This document shows, one piece after another, positions 34,627 to 43,236 of a stretch of DNA of 64,000 bases. Origin of the DNA: Polymorphobacter multimanifer (GTDB lineage Bacteria > Pseudomonadota > Alphaproteobacteria > Sphingomonadales > Sphingomonadaceae); NCBI RefSeq assembly GCF_014205635.1, contig NZ_JACIIV010000003.1, positions 62,001 through 126,000 of the forward strand, written 5' to 3'. The number at the start of each line of letters is the position of its first letter. Positions within the stretch are counted from its first letter, which is position 1. The translations under genes and the position numbers were made by a program. The notes under the pieces were generated by a model, which was not told where the DNA came from, did not search any database, and saw only the letters and a program-made list of their open reading frames with translations.

Positions 34627-36099
34627 ATGGCAGGGATCGACGCTTTTGACGAAATGTTCGGATCGAGCGCTGCCTATAATGGTGGTGCGGGGCCGCTGTT
34701 CGGCGAGGCGACGGCGATCAACACCGCCTATCGCTGGATACGCGACTGGCTCGACAATTCGCCCGCCGATGTGATGGCGGCGCGGCGGCGGCAGGCCGAG
34801 CTGTTCTTTCGCCGCATCGGAATCACCTTTGCCGTCTATGGCGACCCGGATGCCGCCGAGCGGTTGATCCCGTTCGACATCGTACCGCGCATCTTGGCGC
34901 GGGCGGAATGGAACCGGCTTGAAAAGGGGCTGGTGCAGCGGGTGAATGCGCTCAACGCCTTTCTGGGCGATGTCTATGGCAATCGCGAGATCCTGCGCGC
35001 CGGCATCGTGCCTGAGGACCTGGTGCTGCAGAACCCCGGCTATTGCCTGCACATGGCGGGGCGCAAGCCGCCGGGCGGCATCTGGACGCATATTGCCGGC
35101 ATCGACCTGGTGCGCACCGGGCCGGACGAGTTCTTCGTGCTTGAGGACAATGCGCGGACGCCTTCGGGCGTGTCGTACATGCTCGAGAACCGCGAGGTGA
35201 TGCTGAAGCTGGTCCCTGAGCTTTTCGAACATGTGAAAGTGGCGCCGGTCGAGACCTATCCCGAGATGCTGCTGGAAACGCTGGGCAGCGTGTCCCCGCG
35301 CGGCGACGGGGCGCCGGTGATCGTGCTGCTGACGCCGGGCCGCCACAACAGTGCCTTTTACGAGCACAGCTTCCTGGCCGACAAGCTGGGCATCGAGCTG
35401 GTGGAGGGCTCAGACCTCTTCGTGCGCGACGATGTGGTGTACATGCGCACGACGCAGGGACCGGAGCGGGTGGATGTGATCTACCGCCGGATCGATGACG
35501 ATTTCATCGATCCGCTGGTGTTCAACCCGGCCTCGATGCTCGGCGTGCCGGGGCTGATGGCGGCCTATGCGCAAGGCAATGTGACGCTGGCCAATGCGGT
35601 GGGCACGGGCATTGCCGATGACAAGGCGATCTACAGCTACATGCCCGAGATCGTGAAATTCTACACCGGCGAGGAGCCGATCCTGAAGAATGTGCCGACC
35701 TGGCGATGCCGCGAGCCCGAAGCGCTGGGCTATGTGCTCGACAATCTGGCGCAGCTGGTGGTCAAGGAAGTCGATGGCTCGGGAGGCTATGGCATGCTGA
35801 TCGGGCCGCACGCGCCGGCAGCCACGCTCGCGGCCTTTGCCGCCAAGCTGAAGGCGATGCCGGAAAAGTTCATCGCCCAGCCGACGCTGGCGCTGAGCAC
35901 GTGCCCGACCGCGGTGGACAGCGGCATTGCGCCACGCCATGTCGACCTGCGTCCGTTCGTGCTTTCAGGCCGCAATGGCGTGAACATCGTGCCGGGCGGG
36001 CTGACGCGGGTGGCGATGACACAGGGATCGCTGGTGGTGAACAGCTCACAGGGTGGCGGGACCAAGGACACCTGGGTGGTGGATGACTGGGATGCGTAG
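34627..36099 (+). CDS. Circularly permuted ATP-grasp protein (DUF407/CP_ATPgrasp)
   Basis: 490 residues. Landmarks of the circularly permuted ATP-grasp family are FFRRIGITFAVYGD near the start, RVNALNAFLGDVYGNREIL, the signature LEDNARTPSGVSYMLENRE, and the ATP-binding KEVDGSGGYGMLIGP. The family is predicted to form amide or peptide bonds. The start MAGIDAFDEMFG is chosen from family pattern; GGAGG lies about 13 bases upstream, somewhat far. It is the first gene of the Anbu-associated cluster; a repeat element separates it from the alpha-E gene. Confidence 0.86.
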   Translation: MAGIDAFDEMFGSSAAYNGGAGPLFGEATAINTAYRWIRDWLDNSPADVMAARRRQAELFFRRIGITFAVYGDPDAAERLIPFDIVPRILARAEWNRLEKGLVQRVNALNAFLGDVYGNREILRAGIVPEDLVLQNPGYCLHMAGRKPPGGIWTHIAGIDLVRTGPDEFFVLEDNARTPSGVSYMLENREVMLKLVPELFEHVKVAPVETYPEMLLETLGSVSPRGDGAPVIVLLTPGRHNSAFYEHSFLADKLGIELVEGSDLFVRDDVVYMRTTQGPERVDVIYRRIDDDFIDPLVFNPASMLGVPGLMAAYAQGNVTLANAVGTGIADDKAIYSYMPEIVKFYTGEEPILKNVPTWRCREPEALGYVLDNLAQLVVKEVDGSGGYGMLIGPHAPAATLAAFAAKLKAMPEKFIAQPTLALSTCPTAVDSGIAPRHVDLRPFVLSGRNGVNIVPGGLTRVAMTQGSLVVNSSQGGGTKDTWVVDDWDA

Positions 36100-36139
36100 C
36101 GCGGCGCACACGAGATGCTTATGCGGGATGTTTGTCCTC

Positions 36140-36235
36140 GCCGCGGCAAAGCCGCGTCTTCGTCGGACAGGCTCGGCGGGTGGACAACCCGCCGCCCCGC
36201 CGGCCGGGCTTGCGCCTCTCGGCGCGCGGCCCGCG
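36140..36235 (-). repeat. Three-hairpin intergenic repeat, copy 3 (inverted, diverged)
   Basis: In the 156-base gap between the ATP-grasp and alpha-E genes. Read on the minus strand it ends with hairpin 3, CGCGGC, loop TTT, GCCGCG (36142-36156), and has hairpin 2, CGGCGGGT paired with ACCCGCCG (36174-36194, loop of five). A GC-rich hairpin with loop GAGA replaces hairpin 1. The left boundary of the element is not clear. Confidence 0.55.
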
Positions 36236-36255
36236 TGCACGGGGCGCTGCGCCTG

Positions 36256-37197
36256 ATGCTGAGCAGGACCGCCTCCAACCTCTACTGGATGGGCCGCTAC
36301 CTCGAGCGCGCCGACTTCACCGCCCGGCTGATCGAAGCGACGCAGCGGCTGGCGTCGCTGCCATCGTCCTATGGCGGCGCCGTGAATGCCTGGGAATCGG
36401 CGATTGCGGCGAGTTGGATGACGCATGCGTTTTCCGCGACCGAGCTGCCGATCACCGAGACCAATGTGAGCGAATTCCTGACGCTGGCGCCGGGCAATTC
36501 CTCGTCGATCCGCTCGTGCCTGGAGACGGCGCGCGCCAATGCCCGCAGCGTGCGCACCGCGCTGACCGAAGAGGCCTGGGAGGCGATCAATGCCGCCTGG
36601 CTGGAAATGTCCAAGCTCGGGCCGCACCTTGCCGGGCGCGATGCGCTGGGGTCGATCCTCGAGATGGTGAAGCATGCGGTGTCGGCGTTCGAGGGTGCCG
36701 CCCAGCGGACGATGCTGCGCGGCGATGCCTTCTGGTTCATCAACCTCGGCTCGAGCATCGAGCGGGCGGACAATTCGGCGCGGCTGCTCGATGTGAAATA
36801 CCATCTGCTGCTGCCGCGCGGCGAAAGCGTGGGCGGCAGCCTCGACTATTTTCAGTGGACGACGATCCTGCGCACGGTATCGGCGATGACCGCCTATCGC
36901 TGGGTGTACCGGGACAGCGTGAAGCCCTGGCTGGTGGCCGACCTGCTGATTCTCAACCGCCAGATTCCGCGCAGCCTCGCCTCCTGCTATGACGAGATCA
37001 GGCGGCATCTCGACCTGCTGGCGAGCCAGACCGGCCGGCGCGGCCCGGCGCACCGGCTGGCGGCGACGGGCCATGCGCGGCTGGCCAACACCAATATCGA
37101 CAACATCTTTGCCGATGGCCTGCACGAGTTCCTGACCGGATTCATTTATGACAACAACCGTCTGGGTGATGCCATAGCCGAACAGTATCTGTTCTGA
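36256..37197 (+). CDS. Alpha-E domain protein (DUF403)
   Basis: 313-residue all-helical protein. The opening MLSRTASNLYWMGRYLERAD is the conserved alpha-E start, and ELPITETNVSEFLTL plus RTMLRGDAFWFINLGSSIERAD are further family blocks. Alpha-E proteins occur almost only with circularly permuted ATP-grasp and transglutaminase-like genes and are thought to be part of the same peptide-modifying system. The in-frame extension upstream runs through the repeat element and is not credible. The stop overlaps the next start (TGATG). Confidence 0.88.
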   Translation: MLSRTASNLYWMGRYLERADFTARLIEATQRLASLPSSYGGAVNAWESAIAASWMTHAFSATELPITETNVSEFLTLAPGNSSSIRSCLETARANARSVRTALTEEAWEAINAAWLEMSKLGPHLAGRDALGSILEMVKHAVSAFEGAAQRTMLRGDAFWFINLGSSIERADNSARLLDVKYHLLLPRGESVGGSLDYFQWTTILRTVSAMTAYRWVYRDSVKPWLVADLLILNRQIPRSLASCYDEIRRHLDLLASQTGRRGPAHRLAATGHARLANTNIDNIFADGLHEFLTGFIYDNNRLGDAIAEQYLF

Positions 37198-38048
37198 TGC
37201 GCATCCGCGTCGCCTATACCACCATCTATGACTATGCCACGCTGGCGAGCGACGTGGTGCAGCTGCTGCGGATCGAGCCGCATGCGACGGCGGGGCAGCA
37301 TGTTCTCCACTGGCGGCTCGACACCGACACCGACGGCCATCTGCGGCGGACGAGCGATGTGTATGGCAATGTGGCGCACATGTTTTACGCCGATGCGCCG
37401 CTGCGGCGGCTGACGCTGCATGTATCGGGCGAGGTGGATACCGACGAGACGCATGGCCTGGTGGCGGGGGCGTCCGAGCCGCTGCCGCCGGCGGTGTTCC
37501 TGCGGCCGACGCCGCTGAGCATGCCCGATGCGGCGATCCGGGCCTTTGCCGCCGACTGCCGTGCGGAGACGGCGCTGGACACGCTGCACGGCATCAACAC
37601 CGCGCTCTTCGAGATGATGAGCTTCGATGCCGATGTGACGCACGCCTCCACCGGCGCCACCCATGCCTTTGCGCTGAAGGCGGGCGTTTGCCAGGATTAC
37701 AGCCATATCTTCATCGCGGCGGCGCGGAGCCTGGGCATTCCGGCGCGCTATGTGTCGGGGCATCTGGTGCGCGCCGACGGGCTGATCACCCAGCCCGCGG
37801 CGCATGCCTGGGCGGAGGCGCATATCGAGGATTTCGGCTGGGTGGGGTTCGATCCGACCAACGGCATTTCCACCACCGAGGCGCATCTGAGGGTGTCGGT
37901 GGGGCTGGACTATCTGGAAGCGGCGCCGGTGCGCGGCGCGCGGCGCGGTGGCGGGGCGGAGACGCTCAATGTGACGGTGACAACCCACAGCCCCGACCAG
38001 GAGGTGCCGAAGCGGGTGGACGCCGGGCAATCGCAGATGCAATCATGA
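37197..38048 (+). CDS. Transglutaminase-like peptidase
   Basis: 283-residue cysteine peptidase of the bacterial transglutaminase superfamily. The N-terminal beta domain (RVAYTTIYDYATLASDVVQLLRI) is the usual BTLCP-type extension. The catalytic triad is Cys165 (KAGVCQDYSH), His203 (AAHAWAEAHI) and Asp219 (VGFDPTNG). In this context it is predicted to hydrolyse or transfer amide bonds made by the ATP-grasp partner. It shares one base with the alpha-E stop. Confidence 0.9.
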   Translation: MRIRVAYTTIYDYATLASDVVQLLRIEPHATAGQHVLHWRLDTDTDGHLRRTSDVYGNVAHMFYADAPLRRLTLHVSGEVDTDETHGLVAGASEPLPPAVFLRPTPLSMPDAAIRAFAADCRAETALDTLHGINTALFEMMSFDADVTHASTGATHAFALKAGVCQDYSHIFIAAARSLGIPARYVSGHLVRADGLITQPAAHAWAEAHIEDFGWVGFDPTNGISTTEAHLRVSVGLDYLEAAPVRGARRGGGAETLNVTVTTHSPDQEVPKRVDAGQSQMQS

Positions 38049-38145
38049 ACGGCACGACACGGCCGCCCTTGTGAAGCAGGGACCGGAGGTACCAGCTGGC
38101 GACCAGGAATCGCTCTGGTCGAACATCTGGGGGGAGAAGGCAGGC

Positions 38146-38925
38146 ATGACCTATTGCGTGGGGATTCTGGTTCGTGAGGGACTGGTGATGATGGCCGACA
38201 CCCGCACCAATGCGGGCGTGGACAATATCTCCAGCTACCGGAAGCTCAGGGTGATGGACACCAGCCCCAACCGGGTGATCGCGGTGTGTTCGGCGGGGTC
38301 GCTTTCGGTGACGCAATCGGCGCTGAGCCGGGTGCAGGAAGGGATCATGATGCCCGACCGCGCCGGCACCGAGGGGCAGGAGCTGGAGACGCTCGACAAC
38401 GCACCCTCGGTATTCCGCGCGGCGCAGATCATGGGACAGGCGCTGCACGACGCCAAGCGGGGCATCGACAAGGTGGTGGAGGGCAATCGGGTTTCGACCG
38501 GCTCGACGCTGCTGCTCGCCGGGTCGATCGACGGGCGACGGCCGCGGCTTTTCCTGATCTATGGCGAGGGCAATTTCATCGAATGCCAGTCGGACACGCC
38601 GTTCCTGCAGATCGGCGAGCACAAATATGGCAAGCCGATGCTCGACCGCATGATCACCTATGAAACGCCGCTCGCCGAGGCGGTGAAGATCGGGCTCATT
38701 TCGTTCAACGCGACGATGCGCTCCAATCTGGCGGTGGGGCTGCCGATCGACCTGATCACGGTGCGCTCGGGTGTGTCGCAGATCGAGGTGCTGCACCGGA
38801 TCGACACCGATGATGCCTATTACAGCGAAATGAACGACCGCTGGTCGAATGCGCTGCGCGCTGCGGCGGCGGCGATTCCGTTGCCGGGCTATGCGAGCGC
38901 GCCGGACGAGATGCCGCCGGATTAA
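38146..38925 (+). CDS. Anbu proteasome-like peptidase
   Basis: 259-residue Ntn-hydrolase related to HslV and proteasome beta subunits, of the Anbu type. The sequence begins MTYCVGILV, so removal of Met would expose the catalytic Thr. The Lys in SSYRKLRVMD matches the active-site lysine region, and AVCSAGSLSVTQ follows the proteasome beta-strand pattern. The start at 38146 has GGGGAGAAGG five bases upstream and puts Thr at position 2; a GTG 25 codons upstream would bury it. It closes the ATP-grasp/alpha-E/transglutaminase cluster. Confidence 0.88.
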   Translation: MTYCVGILVREGLVMMADTRTNAGVDNISSYRKLRVMDTSPNRVIAVCSAGSLSVTQSALSRVQEGIMMPDRAGTEGQELETLDNAPSVFRAAQIMGQALHDAKRGIDKVVEGNRVSTGSTLLLAGSIDGRRPRLFLIYGEGNFIECQSDTPFLQIGEHKYGKPMLDRMITYETPLAEAVKIGLISFNATMRSNLAVGLPIDLITVRSGVSQIEVLHRIDTDDAYYSEMNDRWSNALRAAAAAIPLPGYASAPDEMPPD

Positions 38926-38931
38926 AGCCAA

Positions 38932-39042
38932 GGCGGCCCAAGATAGCGCAGCTATCGTGGGACTCGCCGAAGGCCCGGCCGGGCTGGCGCTGAACAAAGT
39001 TCAGCGAACAGCTTCGACGTCAGCCGCGGCTTTGCCGCGGCC
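38932..39042 (+). repeat. Three-hairpin intergenic repeat, copy 2
   Basis: Between the converging Anbu and MFS genes. Hairpin 1: GATAGC/GCTATC (38942-38956, three-base loop, extended by outer pairs with one mismatch). Hairpin 2: CGCTGAAC/GTTCAGCG (38988-39006, loop AAA). Hairpin 3: GCCGCGGC/GCCGCGGC (39023-39041, loop TTT). The whole element is bracketed by AGCCAAGG (38926-38933) and its complement CCTTGGCT (39052-39059), which could pair at the base. It may also end both transcripts. Confidence 0.75.
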
Positions 39043-39057
39043 CCTTCTTTACCTTGG

Positions 39058-40242
39058 CTAAGCCGCCACCGCCGCCGGCGCTCGCCGCGTCCACAGCATC
39101 ACCGCCAGCACCAGCCCGATGCCGGCGACCCCGGTCATTGCCAGGTAGCCCGGCGCGCCGAGGCGATCGTAGAGCGGGCCGGAGATGAGGACGGCGGCGG
39201 CGTAGGTGGGGGCGTTGGCGAGCCCCATGTAGATCATCTGCGCGGTGGGGGCGCGATCATCGCCGTGGATGGTCTGGATGAAGCGCATGCCGCCGAGGAA
39301 GGTGGCGGCGAAGCTCAGGGCGTGGAGGAGTTGCAGCGGCACCAGCAGCCAGAAGGATGGCAGGGAGGCCAATGCCGTCCAGCGTAGGACGGCGCCGATG
39401 CCGCCGGCGACGATGAGCGTTTCCGGGCGAAAGCGCGCCGACCAGTTGCCGAGGAACATCAGGAAGCCGACTTCGGCCAAGGTGCCGACGTTCCAGAGCA
39501 TCGAGATTTCCTTCGACGACATGCCCTGCTCGTTGGCCCAGACCAGCGAGCCCGAGGTGTAGAGGAAGCCGGCACTTGCCTGGATGAGGCCGGCGGCGAA
39601 GATGAACAGGCTGAAATTGGCGTTGCGGAGCATGCCGAGGCCGGAGGAGAGGCGCTCCCCGAAGGGCTGGGCGATCTCGGCGCGGGCGAGGACGGGCTCG
39701 CGCGGCATCCAGGCGCTGCCGCCGATCATCAGCGCCGAAATGACGAGCATGAAGCCCCAGATCGGCCAGAAGGCGCCCGACCAATCGTTGAGGACGCCGA
39801 CGACGGTTGTGCCGATGACGAAGGCCGCCGAGGCGAGGCCGCGGGCGACGCCATAGGTGGGCTTGCCGGTGCGGGTGAGCCGCAGCAACGCTGTTTCGAC
39901 CACGGGAAGCAGGCCCCAATAGGCGATGTCGAGGATGAGGATCACCGCGAAGACGGCGACGAAGCTTTCGAGGAAGTAGAGCACCGCGAAGCCTACGGTT
40001 AGCAGGATGGTGAACATGAAGAGCGGCGCGCGGCGATCGCTGCGGCCATCGGCCCATGCGGCGGTGAGCGGGCCGGCGAGCGCGCGGCTGAAGCCGGCGA
40101 TGGCGAGCACGACGCCGATTTCGGCACCGCTGAAGCCGTGCACCTTTTCCAGCCACAGCGGCAGGAACGGGATGAGGCAGCCGAAGCCTGCGAAGAACAG
40201 ACAGGCGAGGAGGGTCGAGCGGACGGCGGGCGAAGCGTTCAA
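39058..40242 (-). CDS. MFS transporter, PPP/HcaT-like
   Basis: 394-residue inner-membrane protein with twelve predicted helices. Features such as LLACLFFAGFGCLIPFLPLWL at the start, DGRSDRRAPLFMF after helix 2, and FLGGMRFIQTIHGDDRAPTAQMIYMG in the C-terminal half recall the phenylpropionate (HcaT, MFS_1_like) branch of the major facilitator superfamily. Substrate unknown. A TTG start at 40242 is chosen because CGGAG lies eight bases upstream; a GTG at 40284 would add a polar 14-residue tail. It diverges from the SDR gene. Confidence 0.75.
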   Translation of the reverse strand: MNASPAVRSTLLACLFFAGFGCLIPFLPLWLEKVHGFSGAEIGVVLAIAGFSRALAGPLTAAWADGRSDRRAPLFMFTILLTVGFAVLYFLESFVAVFAVILILDIAYWGLLPVVETALLRLTRTGKPTYGVARGLASAAFVIGTTVVGVLNDWSGAFWPIWGFMLVISALMIGGSAWMPREPVLARAEIAQPFGERLSSGLGMLRNANFSLFIFAAGLIQASAGFLYTSGSLVWANEQGMSSKEISMLWNVGTLAEVGFLMFLGNWSARFRPETLIVAGGIGAVLRWTALASLPSFWLLVPLQLLHALSFAATFLGGMRFIQTIHGDDRAPTAQMIYMGLANAPTYAAAVLISGPLYDRLGAPGYLAMTGVAGIGLVLAVMLWTRRAPAAVAA

Positions 40243-40320
40243 GTTTCTGCTCCGGGGCTCAGAGCTTGCCCCCTGGCCCCTCACTCGCCTACCACTGCTG
40301 CAAAATCAAGGGAGGCCACC

Positions 40321-41097
40321 ATGAACCAGCCGGCACTTTTCGACCTGAGCGGCCAGACCGCGCTCATCACCGGCTCGTCGCGGGGAATCGGCAAGGCGAT
40401 TGCCCACAGGATGGCCGAGCACGGTGCCAATGTGATCGTCTCCAGCCGCAAGTCCGATGCGTGCGAGGCGGCGGTGGCCGAGATCAACGCCGCGGTGGGC
40501 CGCGAAGCTGCCGTGTCGATTCCGGCCAACATCGCCGACAAGGCGAGCCTGGAGGCGCTGGTGGCGCGGACGATCGAGCGCTTCGGGCAGATCGATGCGC
40601 TGGTGTGCAATGCCGCGAGCAACCCCTATTTCGGGCCGATGGCCGGAATCACCGACGACCAGTTCAACAAGATCTTGCAGAACAACATCATGGCCAACCA
40701 CTGGCTGGTGAACATGGTGGCGCCGGCGATGCGGGCGCGCAAGGCAGGGTCGATCACCATCATCTCGTCGCTGGGCGGGCTGAAGGGCAGCACGGTGATC
40801 GGCGCCTATTGCGTTTCGAAAGCCGCCGACATGCAGCTGGCGCGCAACCTGGCGTGCGAATTCGGGCCGGACAATGTGCGGGTGAACTGCATCGCGCCCG
40901 GGCTCATCAAGACCGATTTCGCCAAGGCGCTGTGGGACGACCCCGAGATCCTGAAGTCGGCAACGCGTACCGCTCCGCTTCAACGCATCGGCCAGCCGGA
41001 CGAGATTGCCGGCATGGCGGTGCTGCTGGCGAGCCCGGCCGGCGCCTTCATCACCGGGCAGAGCATCCCCATCGACGGGGGCGTTTCGATAAGTTAG
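40321..41097 (+). CDS. Short-chain dehydrogenase/reductase
   Basis: 258-residue classical SDR. Cofactor motif TGSSRGIG at residues 17-24, NAAS at 97-100, and catalytic Ser150, Tyr163 and Lys167 (GAYCVSKAAD). The C-terminus PIDGGVSIS is of the common 'DGG' type. Arg21 in the cofactor loop and Arg43 after the second strand hint at NADP preference. Substrate unknown; closest in pattern to fabG-like dehydrogenases outside fatty acid synthesis. GGGAGG precedes the ATG by seven bases. Ten bases separate it from the desaturase gene. Confidence 0.88.
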   Translation: MNQPALFDLSGQTALITGSSRGIGKAIAHRMAEHGANVIVSSRKSDACEAAVAEINAAVGREAAVSIPANIADKASLEALVARTIERFGQIDALVCNAASNPYFGPMAGITDDQFNKILQNNIMANHWLVNMVAPAMRARKAGSITIISSLGGLKGSTVIGAYCVSKAADMQLARNLACEFGPDNVRVNCIAPGLIKTDFAKALWDDPEILKSATRTAPLQRIGQPDEIAGMAVLLASPAGAFITGQSIPIDGGVSIS

Positions 41098-41107
41098 TCT
41101 GGCCGCC

Positions 41108-42028
41108 ATGACTGAGCTCTGGCACGGCTTGATGACGTTGCTTTCCGGGGAGAATGGCTTCTTCCTGGTACTCGTCAGTTATGTGGCGATGATCCTGATC
41201 GAGCGGCTGGGCCATGCGCTCGAGGGCAGCGGCCGCTGGAACGAGCGCGACGCACGCGTAAACATCGTCAATTCGTCGGTGACCGCGATCGGCGATGCGC
41301 TGATCGGCAGCGCCATCTTCTTCGGCCTCTACACCGCGATCCATGCCAACCTGCGACTGTTCGACATGCCGCTTACGGGATGGGGCTTTCTCGCGGCCTT
41401 CCTGCTCCGCGACCTCGCCTATTATGTCGATCATCGCATTGCGCACCGAACCGGGCTGTTCTGGGCGTTTCACATCCCGCACCACAGCAGCCGCGAGATG
41501 AACCTGACGGTCAGCTCGCGTGGCAGTGTGTTCGGGCTCGCCGGCACGGTGTCGCCGGCCTATTTCGTGCTGCCGCTGCTCGGCGTTTCGTTCCCGATGT
41601 TCGTGGCGGTTGCATTTATCGGCAATTTGTGGGGCATCTTCAACCACACCCGGCTCGTTCGCCGGATGGGCTGGCTCGACGAGGTGCTCGCCACGCCCGC
41701 CAACCACCGCGTCCATCATGGCATCGAAGCCAAGTATCTCGACCGGAATTATGGCCAGACGCTGATCCTCTGGGACCGACTGTTCGGCACCTTCCAGCGC
41801 GAGGAGGAGGAGCCAAGCTACGGCCTCGTCAAGCAGCTGGAAAGCGACCGCATATGGGACATCCAGACCTCGGGGCTGACCTGGCTGGCGACCCAGCTCC
41901 GCTCGGCGCCGCGCTGGCAGGACAAGCTGCGCTACCTGGCGATGCCGCCGGGCTGGCGGCATGACGGTTGCCCGCAAACCAGCGAGGCGATCCGCGCGGG
42001 CGCGCCCGGCTGCCTCGCCGGCAGCTGA
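41108..42028 (+). CDS. Sterol desaturase-family diiron hydroxylase
   Basis: 306-residue membrane protein. The histidine clusters of the fatty acid hydroxylase superfamily are complete: HRIAH at residues 109-113, HIPHH at 122-126 and NHRVHHG near 196-202. Two or three hydrophobic helices precede and separate them. Such enzymes hydroxylate or desaturate lipids or carotenoids in the inner membrane; the substrate is not evident. It is probably cotranscribed with the SDR upstream. It converges on the SIMPL gene. Confidence 0.85.
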   Translation: MTELWHGLMTLLSGENGFFLVLVSYVAMILIERLGHALEGSGRWNERDARVNIVNSSVTAIGDALIGSAIFFGLYTAIHANLRLFDMPLTGWGFLAAFLLRDLAYYVDHRIAHRTGLFWAFHIPHHSSREMNLTVSSRGSVFGLAGTVSPAYFVLPLLGVSFPMFVAVAFIGNLWGIFNHTRLVRRMGWLDEVLATPANHRVHHGIEAKYLDRNYGQTLILWDRLFGTFQREEEEPSYGLVKQLESDRIWDIQTSGLTWLATQLRSAPRWQDKLRYLAMPPGWRHDGCPQTSEAIRAGAPGCLAGS

Positions 42029-42051
42029 GGGCGGTTGCCTGCGAGCGACCG

Positions 42052-42777
42052 CTATTGCAGCTCGAAGCGCACCGTGAGCCGCACGCCGAGGTTGACTTCG
42101 CCGGGGGCCACCGGTGGCGCGGCATCGGCCATTTCGGCCTTGGCGGCGCGCATGAGCATCGGCTGGGGATCGGGAGTGCCGAGATCCCCGGCTTCCGAGA
42201 TCGACTCGATGCGCTTGACGGTCATGCCGGCGGCCTGGGCGTAGAGCGTGGCGCGCGCGCGGGCGGTTGTCACTGCCTGCACCCGGGCTTCGTCGAGGGC
42301 GGCTTCGGGCTTGTCGAGGCGGAAGCTGGGGCCGCTGATCTGGTTGGCGCCGGCCTTGACGAGCGCATCGAGCAGCGTGCCGGCCTTGGCGATATCGCGC
42401 AGCCGAAGCGCCACGGTGTTGGTGGCCTGATAGCCGGTGAGGCGCTGCTGGCGCTCTTCATAGCTGTAGGTGGCCTGCAGCCCGAGTCCGCGCGTCTGGA
42501 TATCGCGCTCGGCGACGCCGGCAGCGCGCAGGGCGGCGACAACCGCCGTCATGGCGCGAGCATTGGCCGCCATTGCGGCGGCCGCCGTGGGGGCGGTGGT
42601 GACGACACCTCCGGAAAGCTCGGCGACATCGGGGATGCGGGTGACCTCGCCTTCCGCCACAACAGTCAGGAAGGTCGCGGCGGTGGGCACGGTCGTCGGC
42701 ACCGCTGTCGGCACCTGGGCGAGGGCCGGGGCGGCAAGCAGGCAGGCGAGCGTCGCGGCAGCAGCGAGCTTGGTCAT
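42052..42777 (-). CDS. SIMPL-domain periplasmic protein
   Basis: 241 residues with signal peptide MTKLAAAATLACLLAAPALA. The SIMPL (DUF541) pattern is clear: FLTVVAEGEVTRIPDVAELSGGV, RDIQTRGLGLQATYSYEERQQR, GYQATNTVALRLRD and ARATLYAQAAGMTVKRI. Function unknown; family members have been linked to oxidative-stress resistance and outer-membrane integrity. The start at 42777 has AAGGA seven bases upstream; a Met five codons earlier is less likely. Confidence 0.86.
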   Translation of the reverse strand: MTKLAAAATLACLLAAPALAQVPTAVPTTVPTAATFLTVVAEGEVTRIPDVAELSGGVVTTAPTAAAAMAANARAMTAVVAALRAAGVAERDIQTRGLGLQATYSYEERQQRLTGYQATNTVALRLRDIAKAGTLLDALVKAGANQISGPSFRLDKPEAALDEARVQAVTTARARATLYAQAAGMTVKRIESISEAGDLGTPDPQPMLMRAAKAEMADAAPPVAPGEVNLGVRLTVRFELQ

Positions 42778-42818
42778 CGAAAATTCCTTCATGGGCGGCA
42801 TGGCCGAGAGATTGCGAT

Positions 42819-43070
42819 TCAATTGCGGTTGCCGACGAGACGCAGCAGCGACAGCAGCGCCACGGCACCGATGATCGACGCGAGGAAGCCGGCGTTCTGG
42901 CCTTCGCTGTAAAGTCCCATCCAGCGGCCTGCCCAGGTGGCGAAGACGGCGCCGGCAATACCGACGACAATGGTGAGCAAGCATCCCGAAGGCGCCCGGC
43001 CTGGTGCGAGCCATCCGGCGATGAGGCCTGCAAAGAAGCCGATGATGATCGAACCGATCAAGCTGAACAT
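42819..43070 (-). CDS. GlsB/YeaQ/YmgE family membrane protein
   Basis: 83-residue hydrophobic protein with three predicted helices. The pattern GSIIIGFFAGLIAGWLAPGRAPSG followed by a Gly-rich helix (VVGIAGAVFATWAG) is typical of the transglycosylase-associated GlsB/YeaQ/YmgE stress-response family. Divergent from the RND adaptor gene and 41 bases upstream of the SIMPL gene. Confidence 0.87.
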   Translation of the reverse strand: MFSLIGSIIIGFFAGLIAGWLAPGRAPSGCLLTIVVGIAGAVFATWAGRWMGLYSEGQNAGFLASIIGAVALLSLLRLVGNRN

Positions 43071-43121
43071 GGCTTGATTTCCCCCTGTATTGCTGTGCTC
43101 TGCACTTGTTCATGCGGCGCA

Positions 43122-43236
43122 CCACCTATATGGTGGGTGAACATTGGGGTCACAATGCCACGGCATCGGCGATTTTCGACCAACGACCGCAAGCCAATTC
43201 CGAAAACTGTGGAAGACTCAGTTTGCATACGGTATG
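43122..43236. promoter_or_regulatory. Divergent regulatory region with two palindromes (GlsB-like / RND adaptor)
   Basis: The 226-base gap contains CCACC-TATAT-GGTGG at 43122-43136 and CATAC-G-GTATG at 43226-43236. Both are perfect short inverted repeats of operator type; the second sits about 60 bases before the adaptor start, and a further GTATG recurs at 43256. No regulator gene is adjacent, so this is a suggestion only. Confidence 0.3.

Noticed and set aside
41111-41126. TGGCAC-like sequence near the start of the sterol desaturase gene as a sigma-54 promoter
   Set aside because: The spacing to the TTGAT is three bases instead of five, and it lies inside coding sequence.
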